A stretch of 64,000 nt of DNA from Desulfocurvibacter africanus subsp. africanus DSM 2603 (GTDB lineage Bacteria > Desulfobacterota > Desulfovibrionia > Desulfovibrionales > Desulfovibrionaceae), in assembly GCF_000422545.1 (NCBI RefSeq), contig NZ_AULZ01000012.1, positions 98,261 to 162,260 on the forward strand, written 5' to 3'. Of the stretch, positions 26,245 through 36,272 are shown piece after piece. Made by a program: the position numbers and the translations under genes. How positions within the stretch are numbered: position 1 is the stretch's first letter; every line of letters begins with the position of its first letter. The notes beneath the pieces were generated by a model. The model had not been told where the DNA came from. It made no database searches and saw only the letters and a list, made by a program, of their open reading frames with translations.

Positions 26245-28281
26245 TCAAGCGTGTTTCATGGTCCTCACCAGGCTTTGCAGAGCCTGGGTCTGCTTGGAGA
26301 GGTCCACGATGGCCTGGGTTGACTGGGACATGATGGAGGACGTTTCGGTCGTGATGCGGTTAATGTCTTCCACGCTGTGGCTGATCTGCTCGCTGGCCGC
26401 GGATTGCTCCTCGGCCGAGGTGGCTATGGAACGAACCTGATCCGTGGCCGTGTCGACAAGTTGTACGATTTCGCGCAAGGCATGGCCCGACTTGTCGGCC
26501 AACGCCGTGGACTCTTCCACGGCTCCGGCTGCCTGGTCCATGTTGCGGATGTTCAGGCGCGTGCCGTCCTGGATGGACTTTATGGCCTGCCCCACTTCCT
26601 TCGTGGCGCTCATGGTCTTTTCGGCCAGCTTGCGCACTTCGTCGGCAACCACGGCGAAACCGCGGCCGGCCTCGCCTGCCCGAGCCGCCTCGATTGCCGC
26701 ATTGAGGGCCAGCAGATTGGTCTGATCGGCGATATCCTCGATGACGTTCATGATCTTGCCGATGGCCTCGGCCTGCTGTCCGAGCTGTCCCAGGTCGTCC
26801 TTCAATGACAAGGCCTGGGTCCGCACGTGGGTTATGGAAGTGACCACCTGCTGCACGACCTCGGCGCCTGCCTGGGCCTTGTGCTTGGCCTGCTCCGCGC
26901 CCAGAGCCGCCTGGGAGGCGTTCTTGGCCACTTCCAGCACGCTGGCGTTCATCTGCTCCATGGCCGTGGCGGTTTCGGAGGCACGTTCGCTTTGCATATC
27001 AGCGCCGCGGGTTGCCTCGTCCACCTGGGAAGCCAACTGTTCGGAAGCCGCCGTGAGGCGCTCCACCACGGCCTCTATCTGGGTCGCCGCGTGATTCATG
27101 CCTTCGCTCTTGGCCTGCTCAGCCCTGGCCTTGGCCTGCTCAGCTTCTTCCGAGGCCTTGAGCGCGCGGTGGGATTCCTCCCAGGCCAGCTTGGTCTGCT
27201 CCTCGGCTTCGCGCATCTTGCCGATGAGCGTGTCGACCATGGAACCCAGAGCCTTGGACAGGACGCCGATCTCGTCCTTCTGGTTCAGATTCGGCTTGGC
27301 CTGCAAGTCGCCCTCGGCAATGGCCACGGCGGAGCGCATGAGCCGGCCCAAGGGATTGGTTATGCTCCAGCTGATGAGCAAGGCCAGCAGTATGCCCGCG
27401 AGCAAAAAGCCCAGCGTCACGAGAGCGATGGACATGCGCAGGCCGGTCAAGTGGGAGAAGACCTGGTCGTACTCCGCGCCAACGGCCAGGGACCATCCCG
27501 TATCCGCGACAGGCGCAAAGCCGAAAATCCGCCTGATGCCCAGGTACGGATAGTCGTCGAAGCCCACCTCGCCCTTGACCATGCGCTGCATCATGTTCGA
27601 GATAGGCTGGAGTTGCGGGTCCTTTTTGGCGTTCTCGATCATGTTGAGCTGTTCGAGCACGAACTTCCGGTTCTTGTGCGCGATGACCTCGCCCTTGGCG
27701 TTGAGGATATAGGCATAGCCGGTCTTGCCGAAGCTGAACGTGTCGGTGGTGTCGCTGAGCACGGTGCCGCTCAGCCTGCCGATGAGCACGGCGGCCACAT
27801 CGCCGCGTGCATTGCGGATGGGCGCGGCGACCATGATCACCGGAGCATTGATGACCCGGCTGATGATCACGTCCGACATGTTGGCCTGTCCGGCGAAGGC
27901 TTTCTTGACGTAGTCGCGGTCGCCGAGCTTGGCGGTCTTTCCGTCCGGGTAACGCGCGGTGCCGTCCTTGCCGACGATGCCCATGCCCATGTAGCCGAGA
28001 CGCTTGGTCTCGTGGTTCATGACCTCGACCTGGCGGTCCCAGTCGTCGCCGCGGATTTCGTTCCTGCCAGCCACGCCTTCCAGGGCGAGCACCTGCGCAT
28101 CGATGCGGCTCTTGACCAGCTCAGCCATGTTGCTCGCCAGGAGGGGGAAACTCTCTTGGACCGTGCTCTCCATGGCGCTCTTGGAGTACTTGTAGGAGAT
28201 GAATCCGACGCCGATGCTGACGACCATGATTATAAGGACGATGAACCCAGTAAGCTTGATGCCGATCCGGATGTTCCTCAT
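26245..28281 (-). CDS. Methyl-accepting chemotaxis protein, double-Cache type
   Basis: About 678 residues from the ATG at 28281, chosen because AGGAG lies about 7 bases upstream and because its paralogue starts with the same [13 protein letters not shown]. Two membrane helices (about 10-30 and 280-300) enclose a dCache sensor (GYAYILNAKGEVIAHKN, IVGKDGTARYPDG). HAMP, a coiled region rich in EAEQAKARAEQ, and the MCP signalling domain with the [20 protein letters not shown] tip follow. It is an inner-membrane receptor for the CheA/CheW array. dCache domains commonly bind amino acids or small carboxylates. It is a tandem paralogue of the receptor at 28988. Confidence 0.94.
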   Translation of the reverse strand: MRNIRIGIKLTGFIVLIIMVVSIGVGFISYKYSKSAMESTVQESFPLLASNMAELVKSRIDAQVLALEGVAGRNEIRGDDWDRQVEVMNHETKRLGYMGMGIVGKDGTARYPDGKTAKLGDRDYVKKAFAGQANMSDVIISRVINAPVIMVAAPIRNARGDVAAVLIGRLSGTVLSDTTDTFSFGKTGYAYILNAKGEVIAHKNRKFVLEQLNMIENAKKDPQLQPISNMMQRMVKGEVGFDDYPYLGIRRIFGFAPVADTGWSLAVGAEYDQVFSHLTGLRMSIALVTLGFLLAGILLALLISWSITNPLGRLMRSAVAIAEGDLQAKPNLNQKDEIGVLSKALGSMVDTLIGKMREAEEQTKLAWEESHRALKASEEAEQAKARAEQAKSEGMNHAATQIEAVVERLTAASEQLASQVDEATRGADMQSERASETATAMEQMNASVLEVAKNASQAALGAEQAKHKAQAGAEVVQQVVTSITHVRTQALSLKDDLGQLGQQAEAIGKIMNVIEDIADQTNLLALNAAIEAARAGEAGRGFAVVADEVRKLAEKTMSATKEVGQAIKSIQDGTRLNIRNMDQAAGAVEESTALADKSGHALREIVQLVDTATDQVRSIATSAEEQSAASEQISHSVEDINRITTETSSIMSQSTQAIVDLSKQTQALQSLVRTMKHA

Positions 28282-28757
28282 CTCCGCACTCCTGTCTCTC
28301 TTTCTTGCCAAGAACCGGGAGTCGCTGTCGGCGGAAGATCAGCTCGCCGCCGATCCCGGACCTATCTTGGCAAGCGCACTAAGTACATAAGATTGCACGG
28401 ATTGCCCGCCTTACTCGCCTTGCCCAAGCGCATACGGATGACAGTTGCCGGCCATGGCCAGTCAAGGAATATGGCCGGCACTCGCCAATTCAGTATCGGG
28501 TGGCCTTCGCCCGAGGCTGCTCGCCACGGCGACGTGCCTCCTTTCGCGTCACGTCTGAGAAGATGATCCTCGGTTGGTGCGTCCCGCAGTTGCCTCGGGT
28601 TGCCGGCCGAAACCCTGCTTTTCAAGGACAGTGGTTTCCCTCGCTTGCTCACAAAAAGCTGGACTGAACAAGCGCTCAAGCCACCTCACCGTTTGAGCAG
28701 GATCAAGAGCACAGGAAGCCGATACTTGCACTCCATGAACACGAGTCTCTTATCCCG
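28282..28757. other. Upstream region of the first tandem chemoreceptor
   Basis: No gene is recognised. The stretch probably contains the promoter of the minus-strand receptor gene at 26245-28281. Confidence 0.4.
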
Positions 28758-28799
28758 TTTTGCTATATTTTTTTGATTATGCAATAAAATATAGCAAAA
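28758..28799. promoter_or_regulatory. AT-rich inverted repeat between chemoreceptor genes
   Basis: Perfect 14-base arms TTTTGCTATATTTT and AAAATATAGCAAAA, with a 14-base spacer, in an otherwise GC-rich region. It lies about 480 bp upstream of one receptor and about 190 bp beyond the end of the other. It could be a regulator site or a curved upstream activator. Confidence 0.6.
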
Positions 28800-28931
28800 G
28801 AAAAGCTCGCTTTATGAGTCACTTAGATTGATCCGTGCATCAACAGCTCTCAAGGCGGAGCAGAACCGTTCTGCACCGATTCAAGGGTGCATGCCCAATC
28901 CCCTGTTCAGCTACTACGGGGGGCCGGAACG

Positions 28932-28969
28932 ACGAGGCCGCTTCCGGATGAATCCGGAAGCGGCCTCGT
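28932..28969. terminator. Terminator of the second tandem chemoreceptor gene
   Basis: Perfect arms beginning ACGAGGCCGCTTCCGGAT with a two-base loop region, 19 bp beyond the stop of the minus-strand gene. It shares its stem core with the terminators at 25992 and 26170. Confidence 0.8.
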
Positions 28970-28987
28970 GATATTTGATACGCAGGA

Positions 28988-31024
28988 TCAGGATTGCTTG
29001 AGGGTGGCTACCAAGGCTTGCAGGTCTTGAGCCTGCTTGGCGAGCTCCACAATCGCCTGCGACGACTGCAACATGACAGTGGAGGTTTCGGAGGATATTC
29101 GATTGATATCATCGACACTGTGGTTGATCTGTTCGCTGGCCGCCGATTGCTCTTCAGCCGCGGTGGCTATGGAGCGAACCTGATCCGTGGCGGTTTCCAC
29201 CAGTCGCACGATATCCTTGAGGGCCAAGCCTGATTTATCGGCCAAGGCCGTGGACTCTTCCACTGCTCCTGCCGCCTGCTCCATGCCACGGATGTTCAGG
29301 CGCGTGCCGTCCTGAATGGCCTTTATGGCCTGCCCTACTTCCTTGGTGGCGTTCATGGTCTTTTCGGCCAATTTGCGCACTTCATCGGCCACCACGGCGA
29401 ACCCTCGGCCCGCCTCGCCGGCCCGGGCGGCCTCAATGGCCGCGTTGAGCGCCAGCAAGTTGGTCTGATCGGCAATGTCCTCGATGACGTTCATTATCTT
29501 GCCGATCTCCTCGGCTTGTTTACCGAGCTGGCCCATGTTCTCCTTGAGAGAAAGCGCCTGGTCGCGCACACGGCTCACGGATACCACGACCTGCTGCACC
29601 ACTTCAGCGCCGACTTGCGCTTGTTTCTTTGCCTGGTCCGCGCCGTCCGCGGCCTGGGATGCGTTTTGAGCAACCTCAAGCACCGTGGCGTTCATCTGCT
29701 CCATGGCGGTCGCCGTTTCGGAGGTGCGATCACGTTGGATATCCGCACCCCGCGAGGCTTCTTCCACCTGCGATGCGAGCTCCTCCGAGGCGGCAGTCAA
29801 GCGTTCAACCACGGCCTCTATTTGCGTGGCTGCCTGATTCATGCCCTCGGTCTTGGCTTGCTCGGCCTTGGCCTTGGCCCGCTCGGCCTCCTCGGTGGCC
29901 AAATGCGCCCGGTGCGATTCCTCACGCGCCAAAGCAGTCTGTTCTTCCGCCTCACGCATTTTGCCCAACAAAGTTTCGACCATCTGACGCAGGGCCTTGG
30001 CAAGCACCCCAATCTCGTCTTTTTGCTCGATGTCCGGCTTGGCTTGCAGATTGCCCCCGGCAATGGCCGTGGCCGAACCAGCCAGCCGGCCAAGGGGCAC
30101 CGTGATGCTGCGGCTGATATAGAGGGCCAGCAATCCACCAAACAGCAGAAAAGCCAGTGCGGCTATTGTGACGGACGTACGCAGTCTGGGCAGTTCGGCA
30201 AAGACTTCGTCATGCGCTGCGCCCACCGCCAAGGACCAGCCTAGCCCCGGGACAGGCGCAAAGCCGAAGGCAAGCTTCACTCCCTGGTACACGTACCCGT
30301 CGACCCCCTTTCCGCCCTTGATCATACGTTGCTGCACGATGGCGACGGGCTGGAGCTGCGCATCCTGCTTGGCTCCTTCGATCAGGTTGAGCTGATCGAG
30401 CACGTGCTGTCTGTTCCTGTGCGCGACTACTTCGCCCTTGGAATTTAGGATATAGGCATATCCGTTCTTGCCGTATGTAATGTCGTCGGTAATATCACTC
30501 AGGATCGTTGCGCTCTGCCTGGCGATAAGCACGGACGTCACCCGCCCGTCTTGTCCGCGTATGGGGGTGGCCAACATGATCACCGGCGCGTTGATGACTC
30601 GGCTGATGATCACATCGGACATGTTGGTTTCGCCGGCAAAGGCTTGCTTGACGTAGCTCCGATCGCCGAGTTTGGCAGTGCTGCCGTCCGTGTAGCGCGC
30701 CACGCCGTCATTGCCCACGATGCCCATGCCCAGGTATCCGAGACGGCGCATTTCGGAAGCCATGGCCTCCACTTGACTATCCCATTCCATGCCGCGGATG
30801 ACATTGCGGCCAGCAACACCTTCCAGGGCCAGCAGTTGCGAGTCTATGCGGCTCTTGACCAGCTTGGCGCCGCTTTCTGCTATTAACGGGAGGGCCTGGT
30901 TGATGCTTTTCTCCAAGGCCCGATGGGAATAGGTGTAGGAGATGAAACCTACACCAGCACTGACAGCCATGATAATGGCGATGATGAACCCTGTCAGCTT
31001 GATTCCAATTCGTATGTTCCGCAT
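28988..31024 (-). CDS. Methyl-accepting chemotaxis protein, double-Cache type (paralogue)
   Basis: 678 residues. AGGAG precedes the ATG at 31024. It has the same architecture as the receptor at 26245-28281: N-terminal helix [17 protein letters not shown], dCache domain ([30 protein letters not shown]), second helix near 285, HAMP, coiled coil and MCP tip. The signalling half is very similar to its neighbour, whereas the sensor half has drifted (different residues around [22 protein letters not shown]). Tandem duplication followed by sensor divergence is the simplest explanation. Each copy has its own upstream region and terminator. Confidence 0.94.
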   Translation of the reverse strand: MRNIRIGIKLTGFIIAIIMAVSAGVGFISYTYSHRALEKSINQALPLIAESGAKLVKSRIDSQLLALEGVAGRNVIRGMEWDSQVEAMASEMRRLGYLGMGIVGNDGVARYTDGSTAKLGDRSYVKQAFAGETNMSDVIISRVINAPVIMLATPIRGQDGRVTSVLIARQSATILSDITDDITYGKNGYAYILNSKGEVVAHRNRQHVLDQLNLIEGAKQDAQLQPVAIVQQRMIKGGKGVDGYVYQGVKLAFGFAPVPGLGWSLAVGAAHDEVFAELPRLRTSVTIAALAFLLFGGLLALYISRSITVPLGRLAGSATAIAGGNLQAKPDIEQKDEIGVLAKALRQMVETLLGKMREAEEQTALAREESHRAHLATEEAERAKAKAEQAKTEGMNQAATQIEAVVERLTAASEELASQVEEASRGADIQRDRTSETATAMEQMNATVLEVAQNASQAADGADQAKKQAQVGAEVVQQVVVSVSRVRDQALSLKENMGQLGKQAEEIGKIMNVIEDIADQTNLLALNAAIEAARAGEAGRGFAVVADEVRKLAEKTMNATKEVGQAIKAIQDGTRLNIRGMEQAAGAVEESTALADKSGLALKDIVRLVETATDQVRSIATAAEEQSAASEQINHSVDDINRISSETSTVMLQSSQAIVELAKQAQDLQALVATLKQS

Positions 31025-31327
31025 GTCTCAACTCCTGCTCAAACGTATAGGCCAAGGCGTCACTGGACACCGATGACTACTGAGGAAGGTGCCTAAGGTA
31101 GCCTGCAGAGCGTGGTGAGCACGATTAAATGCGTGTTGCCACAACTCCAATCCACCATGTCAGACCTCCCCAAGAAGCCCCCATGCCAGTGGATCCCCCG
31201 ACGCACCAGGCAGGCTTTGCTTCTTGTCGATTCACACTCCCCCGTTTTTCAGGCGTTACGTCTCCACAAGACGAATCGATTCCATGCGTATTCAGATACG
31301 AAACTCAAGAAGCGCACATACAAACTA

Positions 31328-31451
31328 GAGCAGATTGCTTTTAAGACGTCCGCTCCGGCGTTGACGGCGCAAGTGAATTGCGCCTACGCCTACGCGGCGG
31401 CAAGCCATGCCGACGCATGGCTTGCAGAGCATTTTCAAAAGCAAAATGCTC
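31328..31451 (-). repeat. Family-A short mobile element, copy A7
   Basis: 124 bp, TA flanks at 31326-31327 and 31452-31453. Interior variant GCCTACGCCTACGCGGCGGC on this strand. It lies in a long gene-free interval. Confidence 0.93.
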
Positions 31452-31453
31452 TA

Positions 31454-31907
31454 AAGGCAGGCTGCCATATCCGACCACTAGCGCTGTGCGCACAAGAGAT
31501 CACTGACATGATTTGGCAACCACGGAGGCCAACTTTAAATTTATCTTTTATAATCAGTATAAGAAGTCGACAACAAACACGATCTGCACATTCTAAACGC
31601 TGCTTAAACTCAATTATAATGTTCAAATAGTAAAGTAAATCTGTTTTGCTGTTAAAAAAATCACATTCATTTAACTAACAATCAAGCCTAGATACAGGTA
31701 TGTCATTCGCAGCATAACCAATGAACATTGAGCTGGCTGCTTTGGAAAGTAGTAAGAATTAAAGCGATACTCATTTTCATACCATAACGGTCTGGAACCT
31801 GCGCCAAGCCTGACAAGCCGCGCACCCGCTGAGACAGTCACTTCTTGTTTCTTTCGTTAGCCGGGACCTTGGTATATACGCACGGATCAACCCGTAGCGA
31901 GTGATCC
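31454..31907. other. AT-rich intergenic stretch upstream of the EamA gene
   Basis: About 450 bases, markedly AT-rich compared with all flanking genes (several A/T runs around 31540-31700). No gene or RNA is recognised. The promoter of the EamA gene is expected near its right end. The preceding stretch 31025-31325 is likewise empty apart from the receptor promoter. Confidence 0.5.
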
Positions 31908-32807
31908 ATGAAGCATGAAGGAAAACAGCCGATCCCCTGGACAGGCTTTCTATGCGCCCTGGGCGCGACGATCATCTGGTCCGGCAATTTCATCGTGGCC
32001 CGCGGGCTCTTCGATTCAGTGCAGCCGGCCACGCTGGCCTTTCTGCGCTGGGGCACGGCCTTTGCCGCCCTGCTGCCCCTGGCCGCCATCCCGGCCTGGC
32101 GCGAGCGACGGGTCATCCGCCGCCATTTCATTTTTTTGCTGATCACGGCCCTGCTCGGCGTGACCCTGTTCAACACGCTCATCTATCTGGCCGCACGCTC
32201 CACGAGCGCCTTGAATCTGGCGCTCATTTCCACCACTTCGCCCATGTTCATGCTCCTGCTGGCTCGCATGTTCCTGGGCGAGGCCGTGACGCCCGCCCGA
32301 CTCGCAGGAATGGCCGCCGCAGTATGCGGCGTAGCCCTGCTGGTCACGCGCGGTGAACTGTCCAGGCTGGCCTCGTTGCAGTTCGCGGTCGGCGATCTGC
32401 TGATGCTTTCGGCGGCCGTGCTCTTCGCGGCCTACTCCATTCTCGTGCGGCGCAAGCCACGGGAACTCGGCCAAGCCTCCTTCCTGTTGTCCACGTTCGG
32501 CCTTGGTGTGCTCTGTCTGGCACCCTGGGCGGCCTGGGAAGTCCTGCGCAGCGGTCTGCCCTCGCCTGAGCCGCATATCATCGGCGCGGTGCTCTATATC
32601 GGCCTCGGCGCTTCGCTGGCCGCCTTCTTTCTGTGGAACAAGGCCGTGGCCGCCATCGGTCCATCACGCGCGGGCATCATCTACTATTCCCTGCCGGCCT
32701 TCAGCGGACTGGAAGCCTTCCTGCTCCTGGGCGAGCCCGTGGGCTGGGCGCATCTCGCCAGCGGCCTGCTCATCCTGGGCGGCATCCTCGTGGCCACGCG
32801 CCGCTGA
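31908..32807 (+). CDS. EamA/DMT-family transporter
   Basis: 299 residues with ten predicted membrane helices, made of two five-helix EamA repeats (about 12-145 and 155-297). Typical features are WSGNFIVARGL in the first helix pair, FNTLIYLAARSTSALNLALI, and in the second repeat YIGLGASLAAFFLWNKAV, then the C-terminal VASGLL-like stretch HLASGLLILGGILVATRR. DMT proteins export metabolites or amino acids; the substrate is not predictable. It appears to be transcribed alone. Confidence 0.92.
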   Translation: MKHEGKQPIPWTGFLCALGATIIWSGNFIVARGLFDSVQPATLAFLRWGTAFAALLPLAAIPAWRERRVIRRHFIFLLITALLGVTLFNTLIYLAARSTSALNLALISTTSPMFMLLLARMFLGEAVTPARLAGMAAAVCGVALLVTRGELSRLASLQFAVGDLLMLSAAVLFAAYSILVRRKPRELGQASFLLSTFGLGVLCLAPWAAWEVLRSGLPSPEPHIIGAVLYIGLGASLAAFFLWNKAVAAIGPSRAGIIYYSLPAFSGLEAFLLLGEPVGWAHLASGLLILGGILVATRR

Positions 32808-32843
32808 TGCCCCCCTGATTGCCGGGCAGAGCTTCGCGGTTGC

Positions 32844-33398
32844 TCAGGATTCTGCTTCCCAAAGGCCTGGGTAACGGAGGATGAAGCCGACCGGGAGAAC
32901 ATCGAGGGATGCGGCATAGCCAAAGCGCGGAGCCTCATACCAGTACATTCCTGCATTGCGTCGCTCGTAGCGCTGCTGCAGCACATGGAGCGCGCTGTCG
33001 GCCACATCCAGCCACGCGACAGGAATGGCGGCGGACTGCCCCACCTGCAGCGCGGCTCGCCGCAATTGAAAGAGATTCGTGGCAGGAGTGAATCCGAGGT
33101 CCAGGTCGAAACAACCATCCAGGTGCGGCACAACCTCACCGTGCAGCGTCCATACGCCGGCGGGCGTGCGTTGAATAATAAGATCAACCGTGCGGGCTCC
33201 TACCCAGCCCTGAACCGTGCCCTTCGAAGTACGCCACTTTGCGTCGCACTCGACCTGATAGGCTAGGCACGCGGGCACGCCTTCGTGCCGGAAGGCCGCC
33301 GCACCAGCAAGCCGCCAGCCAGTGTCTGTCTGTTCCAGCCGGCAGGCATCGTGCCCAGGGGTATCCAGGCGACGCCAGAGTATTGTATCAATCTTCAT
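32844..33398 (-). CDS. Putative glycolipid-binding family protein
   Basis: 184 residues. The pattern of short beta strands matches the family called putative glycolipid-binding (PF06475, PA1994-like): ILWRRLDTPGHDACRL at the start, LAYQVECDAKWRTSKGTVQGWV, DGCFDLDLGFTPATNLFQLRR (here split as DGCFDLDLGFTPATN and LFQLRR), and VAWLDVADSALHVLQQRYERR. The one solved member has a lipocalin-like barrel. No export signal is present. The gene is convergent with the EamA transporter. Biochemical function is unproven in the family. Confidence 0.8.
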   Translation of the reverse strand: MKIDTILWRRLDTPGHDACRLEQTDTGWRLAGAAAFRHEGVPACLAYQVECDAKWRTSKGTVQGWVGARTVDLIIQRTPAGVWTLHGEVVPHLDGCFDLDLGFTPATNLFQLRRAALQVGQSAAIPVAWLDVADSALHVLQQRYERRNAGMYWYEAPRFGYAASLDVLPVGFILRYPGLWEAES

Positions 33399-33790
33399 GT
33401 CAGCCTCCTGTATTCCCGCCGACTCTCATGCCCCTGATCTTCACTATGCTCGCACCTGCAGGCACTAACGAATATGGACCCACTCGTAGCAGAGAGCCAG
33501 CCCAATAGGGACTCGCCCGGTTCGCCGGGGAACCCTGGCGCTCGACATGGTCGAGGCCGATGCGCCAGACACTGGTCGCGGGCTGTCGCTGTGGCTGTGG
33601 GCTGGAAAATCGTCTGTCCCGCCCTAGGAGTGGCGTAAATAAGCGGCGCAGCCTCCTGCGCCCAGCAGACCCGGCTGCTTACGATTGATTGCCGGTTACG
33701 TACGTGCAACGGAAATGACACATGCATTCTGGCGGCTTTTCTTGTAAGCAACGCCATCAAAACACCTTTAGATTTCCGACGGACGACAAC
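33399..33790. other. Intergenic region without a recognised gene
   Basis: About 390 bases between divergent genes. They probably hold both promoters; no RNA, repeat or frame is supported. Confidence 0.4.
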
Positions 33791-34564
33791 ATGGACTTTC
33801 TGCTTATCTGCCTGACTGCCCTGGCGGCTTCGGGCCTGACCCTGTTCTCCGGCTTCGGTCTGGGCACCCTGCTCATGCCGGTCTTCGCCCTGTTCTTCCC
33901 CGTGGAAGTGGCCGTGGCCCAGACAGCCCTGGTGCATCTGGCCAACAACCTCTTCAAGCTTGGGCTGTTCGGCCGCAACGCCAGCTGGCGCATGGTTTTG
34001 CTCTTCGGCGGCCCGGCCTTCCTGGCCAGCTTCCTGGGCGCGCGGACCCTGCTTTGGCTTGCGGATCTTGCGCCGCTTGCGACCTACACGGCCTTTGGCA
34101 GCCAGTTCGCTCTGCATCCCGTCAAACTCGCGGTGGCCGTGCTCATGGCCGGCTTCTCGATCCTGGAGCTCTGGCCCGCCTTTTCCAGGCTGTCCATCGA
34201 CCGCAAGTATATCCCGGCCGGCGGCCTGCTGAGCGGCTTTTTCGGCGGGTTGTCGGGCAACCAAGGCGCCTTCCGCAGCGCCTTCCTGATCAAGAGCGGC
34301 CTGAGCAAGGAGGCCTTTATCGGCACCGGCGTGGTTATCGCCGTGCTGGTGGATTTCTCCAGACTCACCATCTACTCCGGCTTGCTTGGCTCTCCCGAAG
34401 TGCGCGGCAATCTGCCCCTCATCCTGGCCGCGACACTGGCCGCATTCCTCGGCGCGTTCCTTGGCAGCCGCCTGGTGCGCAAGGTGACCATCCGAGCGCT
34501 GCAAGTCACTGTGGCCATCATGCTCCTGTTTATCGCCTTACTGCTCGGTTTGGGGATCATCTAG
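33791..34564 (+). CDS. TauE/SafE (TSUP) family anion transporter
   Basis: 257 residues from the ATG at 33791, since the upstream in-frame extension is not hydrophobic. About eight membrane helices. The N-terminal half has the family pattern GLTLFSGFGLGTLLMPVFAL and TALVHLANNLFKLGLFGR. The second half has the matching LLSGFFGGLSGNQGAFRSAFL repeat (quoted in part). TSUP proteins export or import sulfite, sulfoacetate, sulfolactate and similar anions, which would suit a sulfur-metabolising organism. The stop TAG lies exactly at the TA flank of mobile element A8. Confidence 0.9.
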   Translation: MDFLLICLTALAASGLTLFSGFGLGTLLMPVFALFFPVEVAVAQTALVHLANNLFKLGLFGRNASWRMVLLFGGPAFLASFLGARTLLWLADLAPLATYTAFGSQFALHPVKLAVAVLMAGFSILELWPAFSRLSIDRKYIPAGGLLSGFFGGLSGNQGAFRSAFLIKSGLSKEAFIGTGVVIAVLVDFSRLTIYSGLLGSPEVRGNLPLILAATLAAFLGAFLGSRLVRKVTIRALQVTVAIMLLFIALLLGLGII

Positions 34565-34688
34565 AGCAGATTGCTTTTAAGACGCCCGCTCCGGCGTTGA
34601 CGGCGCAAGTGAATTGCGCCTACGCCGAAGCTAGCGGCAAGCCATGCCGACGCATGGCTTGCAGAGCATTTTCAAAAGCAAAATGCTC
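34564..34688 (-). repeat. Family-A short mobile element, copy A8, in the TSUP stop codon
   Basis: 125 bp, TA at 34562-34563 (part of the TSUP TAG stop) and 34689-34690. CGAAGCTAGC interior variant. Confidence 0.93.
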
Positions 34689-34690
34689 TA

Positions 34691-35164
34691 GCACGAACAG
34701 GCATATCGCAGTCAGCGGGGGCGCATGTGATGGCATCCACAACGATCCACGAAGAGCCTGCGTGGCCATGGAACAAGCGCCATGGCCTGTACATGCTGCC
34801 CCATGTTTCATGGATTCAGCCAGGCCACTCGGGTTTGGCGGCCACAATCTGAAATAATGGACTATGACAATACGCTCGTGCGAAAAACCAGAAATCTCCT
34901 GAAGCATCGCATACTTCAGGGTCTGTACGTCTTAAAATTCAGTCAGATATCCCTTGCCCCTCCTCCAAAGCCGACCACGATTCACTCAGACCGTCCGCGC
35001 TTGCACTAGGCGATGGAGTGGTCTAAATAACTCTGAACCGAACGCAATGCCCTCGTCCGAACTCGCTCAGTTGTGCCTTCCTGCGGCATGTGCCCTCATA
35101 CGGCACGGCACCGCGCGAGCGTCTACGAGGTAAATGCATGCCGCATGCAGGGCAGGCGAGCACT
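34691..35164. other. Intergenic region between elements A8 and A9
   Basis: About 470 bases with no supported gene, RNA or hairpin. Confidence 0.4.
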
Positions 35165-35166
35165 TA

Positions 35167-35287
35167 GAGCAGATTACTTTAAGACGCCCGCGCAGGCTTA
35201 GGCGCAAGTGAATTGCGCCTACGCCGAAGCTAGCGGCAAGCCATGCCGACGCATGGCTTGCAGAGCATTTTCAAAAGCAAAATGCTC
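35167..35287 (-). repeat. Family-A short mobile element, copy A9
   Basis: 121 bp, TA at 35165-35166 and 35288-35289. A few bases are deleted around the fourth hairpin and the left terminus reads GAGCAGATTACTTT. It is a mildly eroded copy. Confidence 0.9.
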
Positions 35288-35289
35288 TA

Positions 35290-35702
35290 GCGGCATTTTT
35301 TGCTCCATACGAAATCGGCCGGCCAGACATACGGATGGTGGCACCCTTCGTGCAAAGCGTGCGCGCTGGGCGAACGCAGATCAACGCGAGAAAGAGCGCC
35401 CAGATTCCGGACGGCAACGACTTCAAAGAACTACTCCGAACACGAATGCACATACACAACACATGCTTGGCATTGTTTCTTTCGCGGCCTTGCGGAGGGC
35501 AGGGGCTCAAGCACAATCTCTCCCTCAAGGACCCGCCCAAATCCTAATCGGCCTTTGTGGCTGAACGCCATGTTTGCACCAGCAGACTCACGGCCAAGCC
35601 GCCTTCCAGCGCGTATACACCATGCCCAGCCTGTCCGACTTCATCGACGGCCAGGCGATCGTAAACAAGGCTTCACGCAACCCGCACGGGAGAATGCCCG
35701 AC
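35290..35702. other. Leader region of the antiporter operon
   Basis: No separate gene is convincing here. The antiporter promoter is expected in this interval. In-frame starts for the first subunit exist upstream at 35622 and 35694. Confidence 0.4.
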
Positions 35703-36272
35703 ATGAACCTGTTGCCCCATGTCTTGGACGACCGCAAAAGCGGACAGCCTCCAGCCCCCGAGATAAAGCATCCGCGACTTGACAAGGCCATATCCTTCGT
35801 CTTGCGCTTCGGGGCGATCTACACGCTCTGGATGCTGCTCTCCGGCTTTTTCGACCCGTTTCACCTGAGCCTCGGCGCAGCCTGCAGCGCCTTCGTGGTC
35901 CTCATCTCAGCCGATCTGTTTCCGCCCGAGGTGCGCCACTTCCGCCGCATCAAAGCCGTGTTGGGAATGTTGACCTATCTCGTCTGGTTCCTGGGCGAGA
36001 TCGTCAAGGCCAACGTATGGGTTTTCTATCTGGTGGTGCATCCGCGCATGGGGCAGATGATCGATCCGGTCATCGTGCGTTTTAGATCAAAGCTGCGCTC
36101 CAAGCTGGCGCTCACGCTGTTCGCGAACTCCATCACGCTGACCCCCGGCACCATTACAGTAAGCGTGGACGAACGCGGATTCTTCGTGGTGCACGGTATT
36201 GACCGCAAGTCGGCCGAAGGTCTGCCCGGAGTCATGGAAGAGAAGATCGCCAGGATCTTTGGGGAGGGGTAA
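35703..36272 (+). CDS. mnhE: Mrp-type antiporter subunit E
   Basis: About 189 residues from the ATG at 35703, with GGGAGA upstream; 35694 is an alternative. A hydrophilic head precedes two or three membrane helices (ISFVLRFGAIYTLWMLLSGF, LTYLVWFLGEIVKANVWVFY). The MnhE-type cytoplasmic domain follows (LTLFANSITLTPGTITVSV, FFVVHGID). It is the first gene of the operon and overlaps the subunit F gene by one base (TAATG). It is part of the membrane complex exchanging Na+ (or K+) for protons. Confidence 0.9.
   Translation: MNLLPHVLDDRKSGQPPAPEIKHPRLDKAISFVLRFGAIYTLWMLLSGFFDPFHLSLGAACSAFVVLISADLFPPEVRHFRRIKAVLGMLTYLVWFLGEIVKANVWVFYLVVHPRMGQMIDPVIVRFRSKLRSKLALTLFANSITLTPGTITVSVDERGFFVVHGIDRKSAEGLPGVMEEKIARIFGEG

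Noticed and set aside
35208..35564. Open frame spanning element A9 and downstream DNA
   Set aside because: It starts inside the repeat and has no ribosome-binding site or recognisable product.
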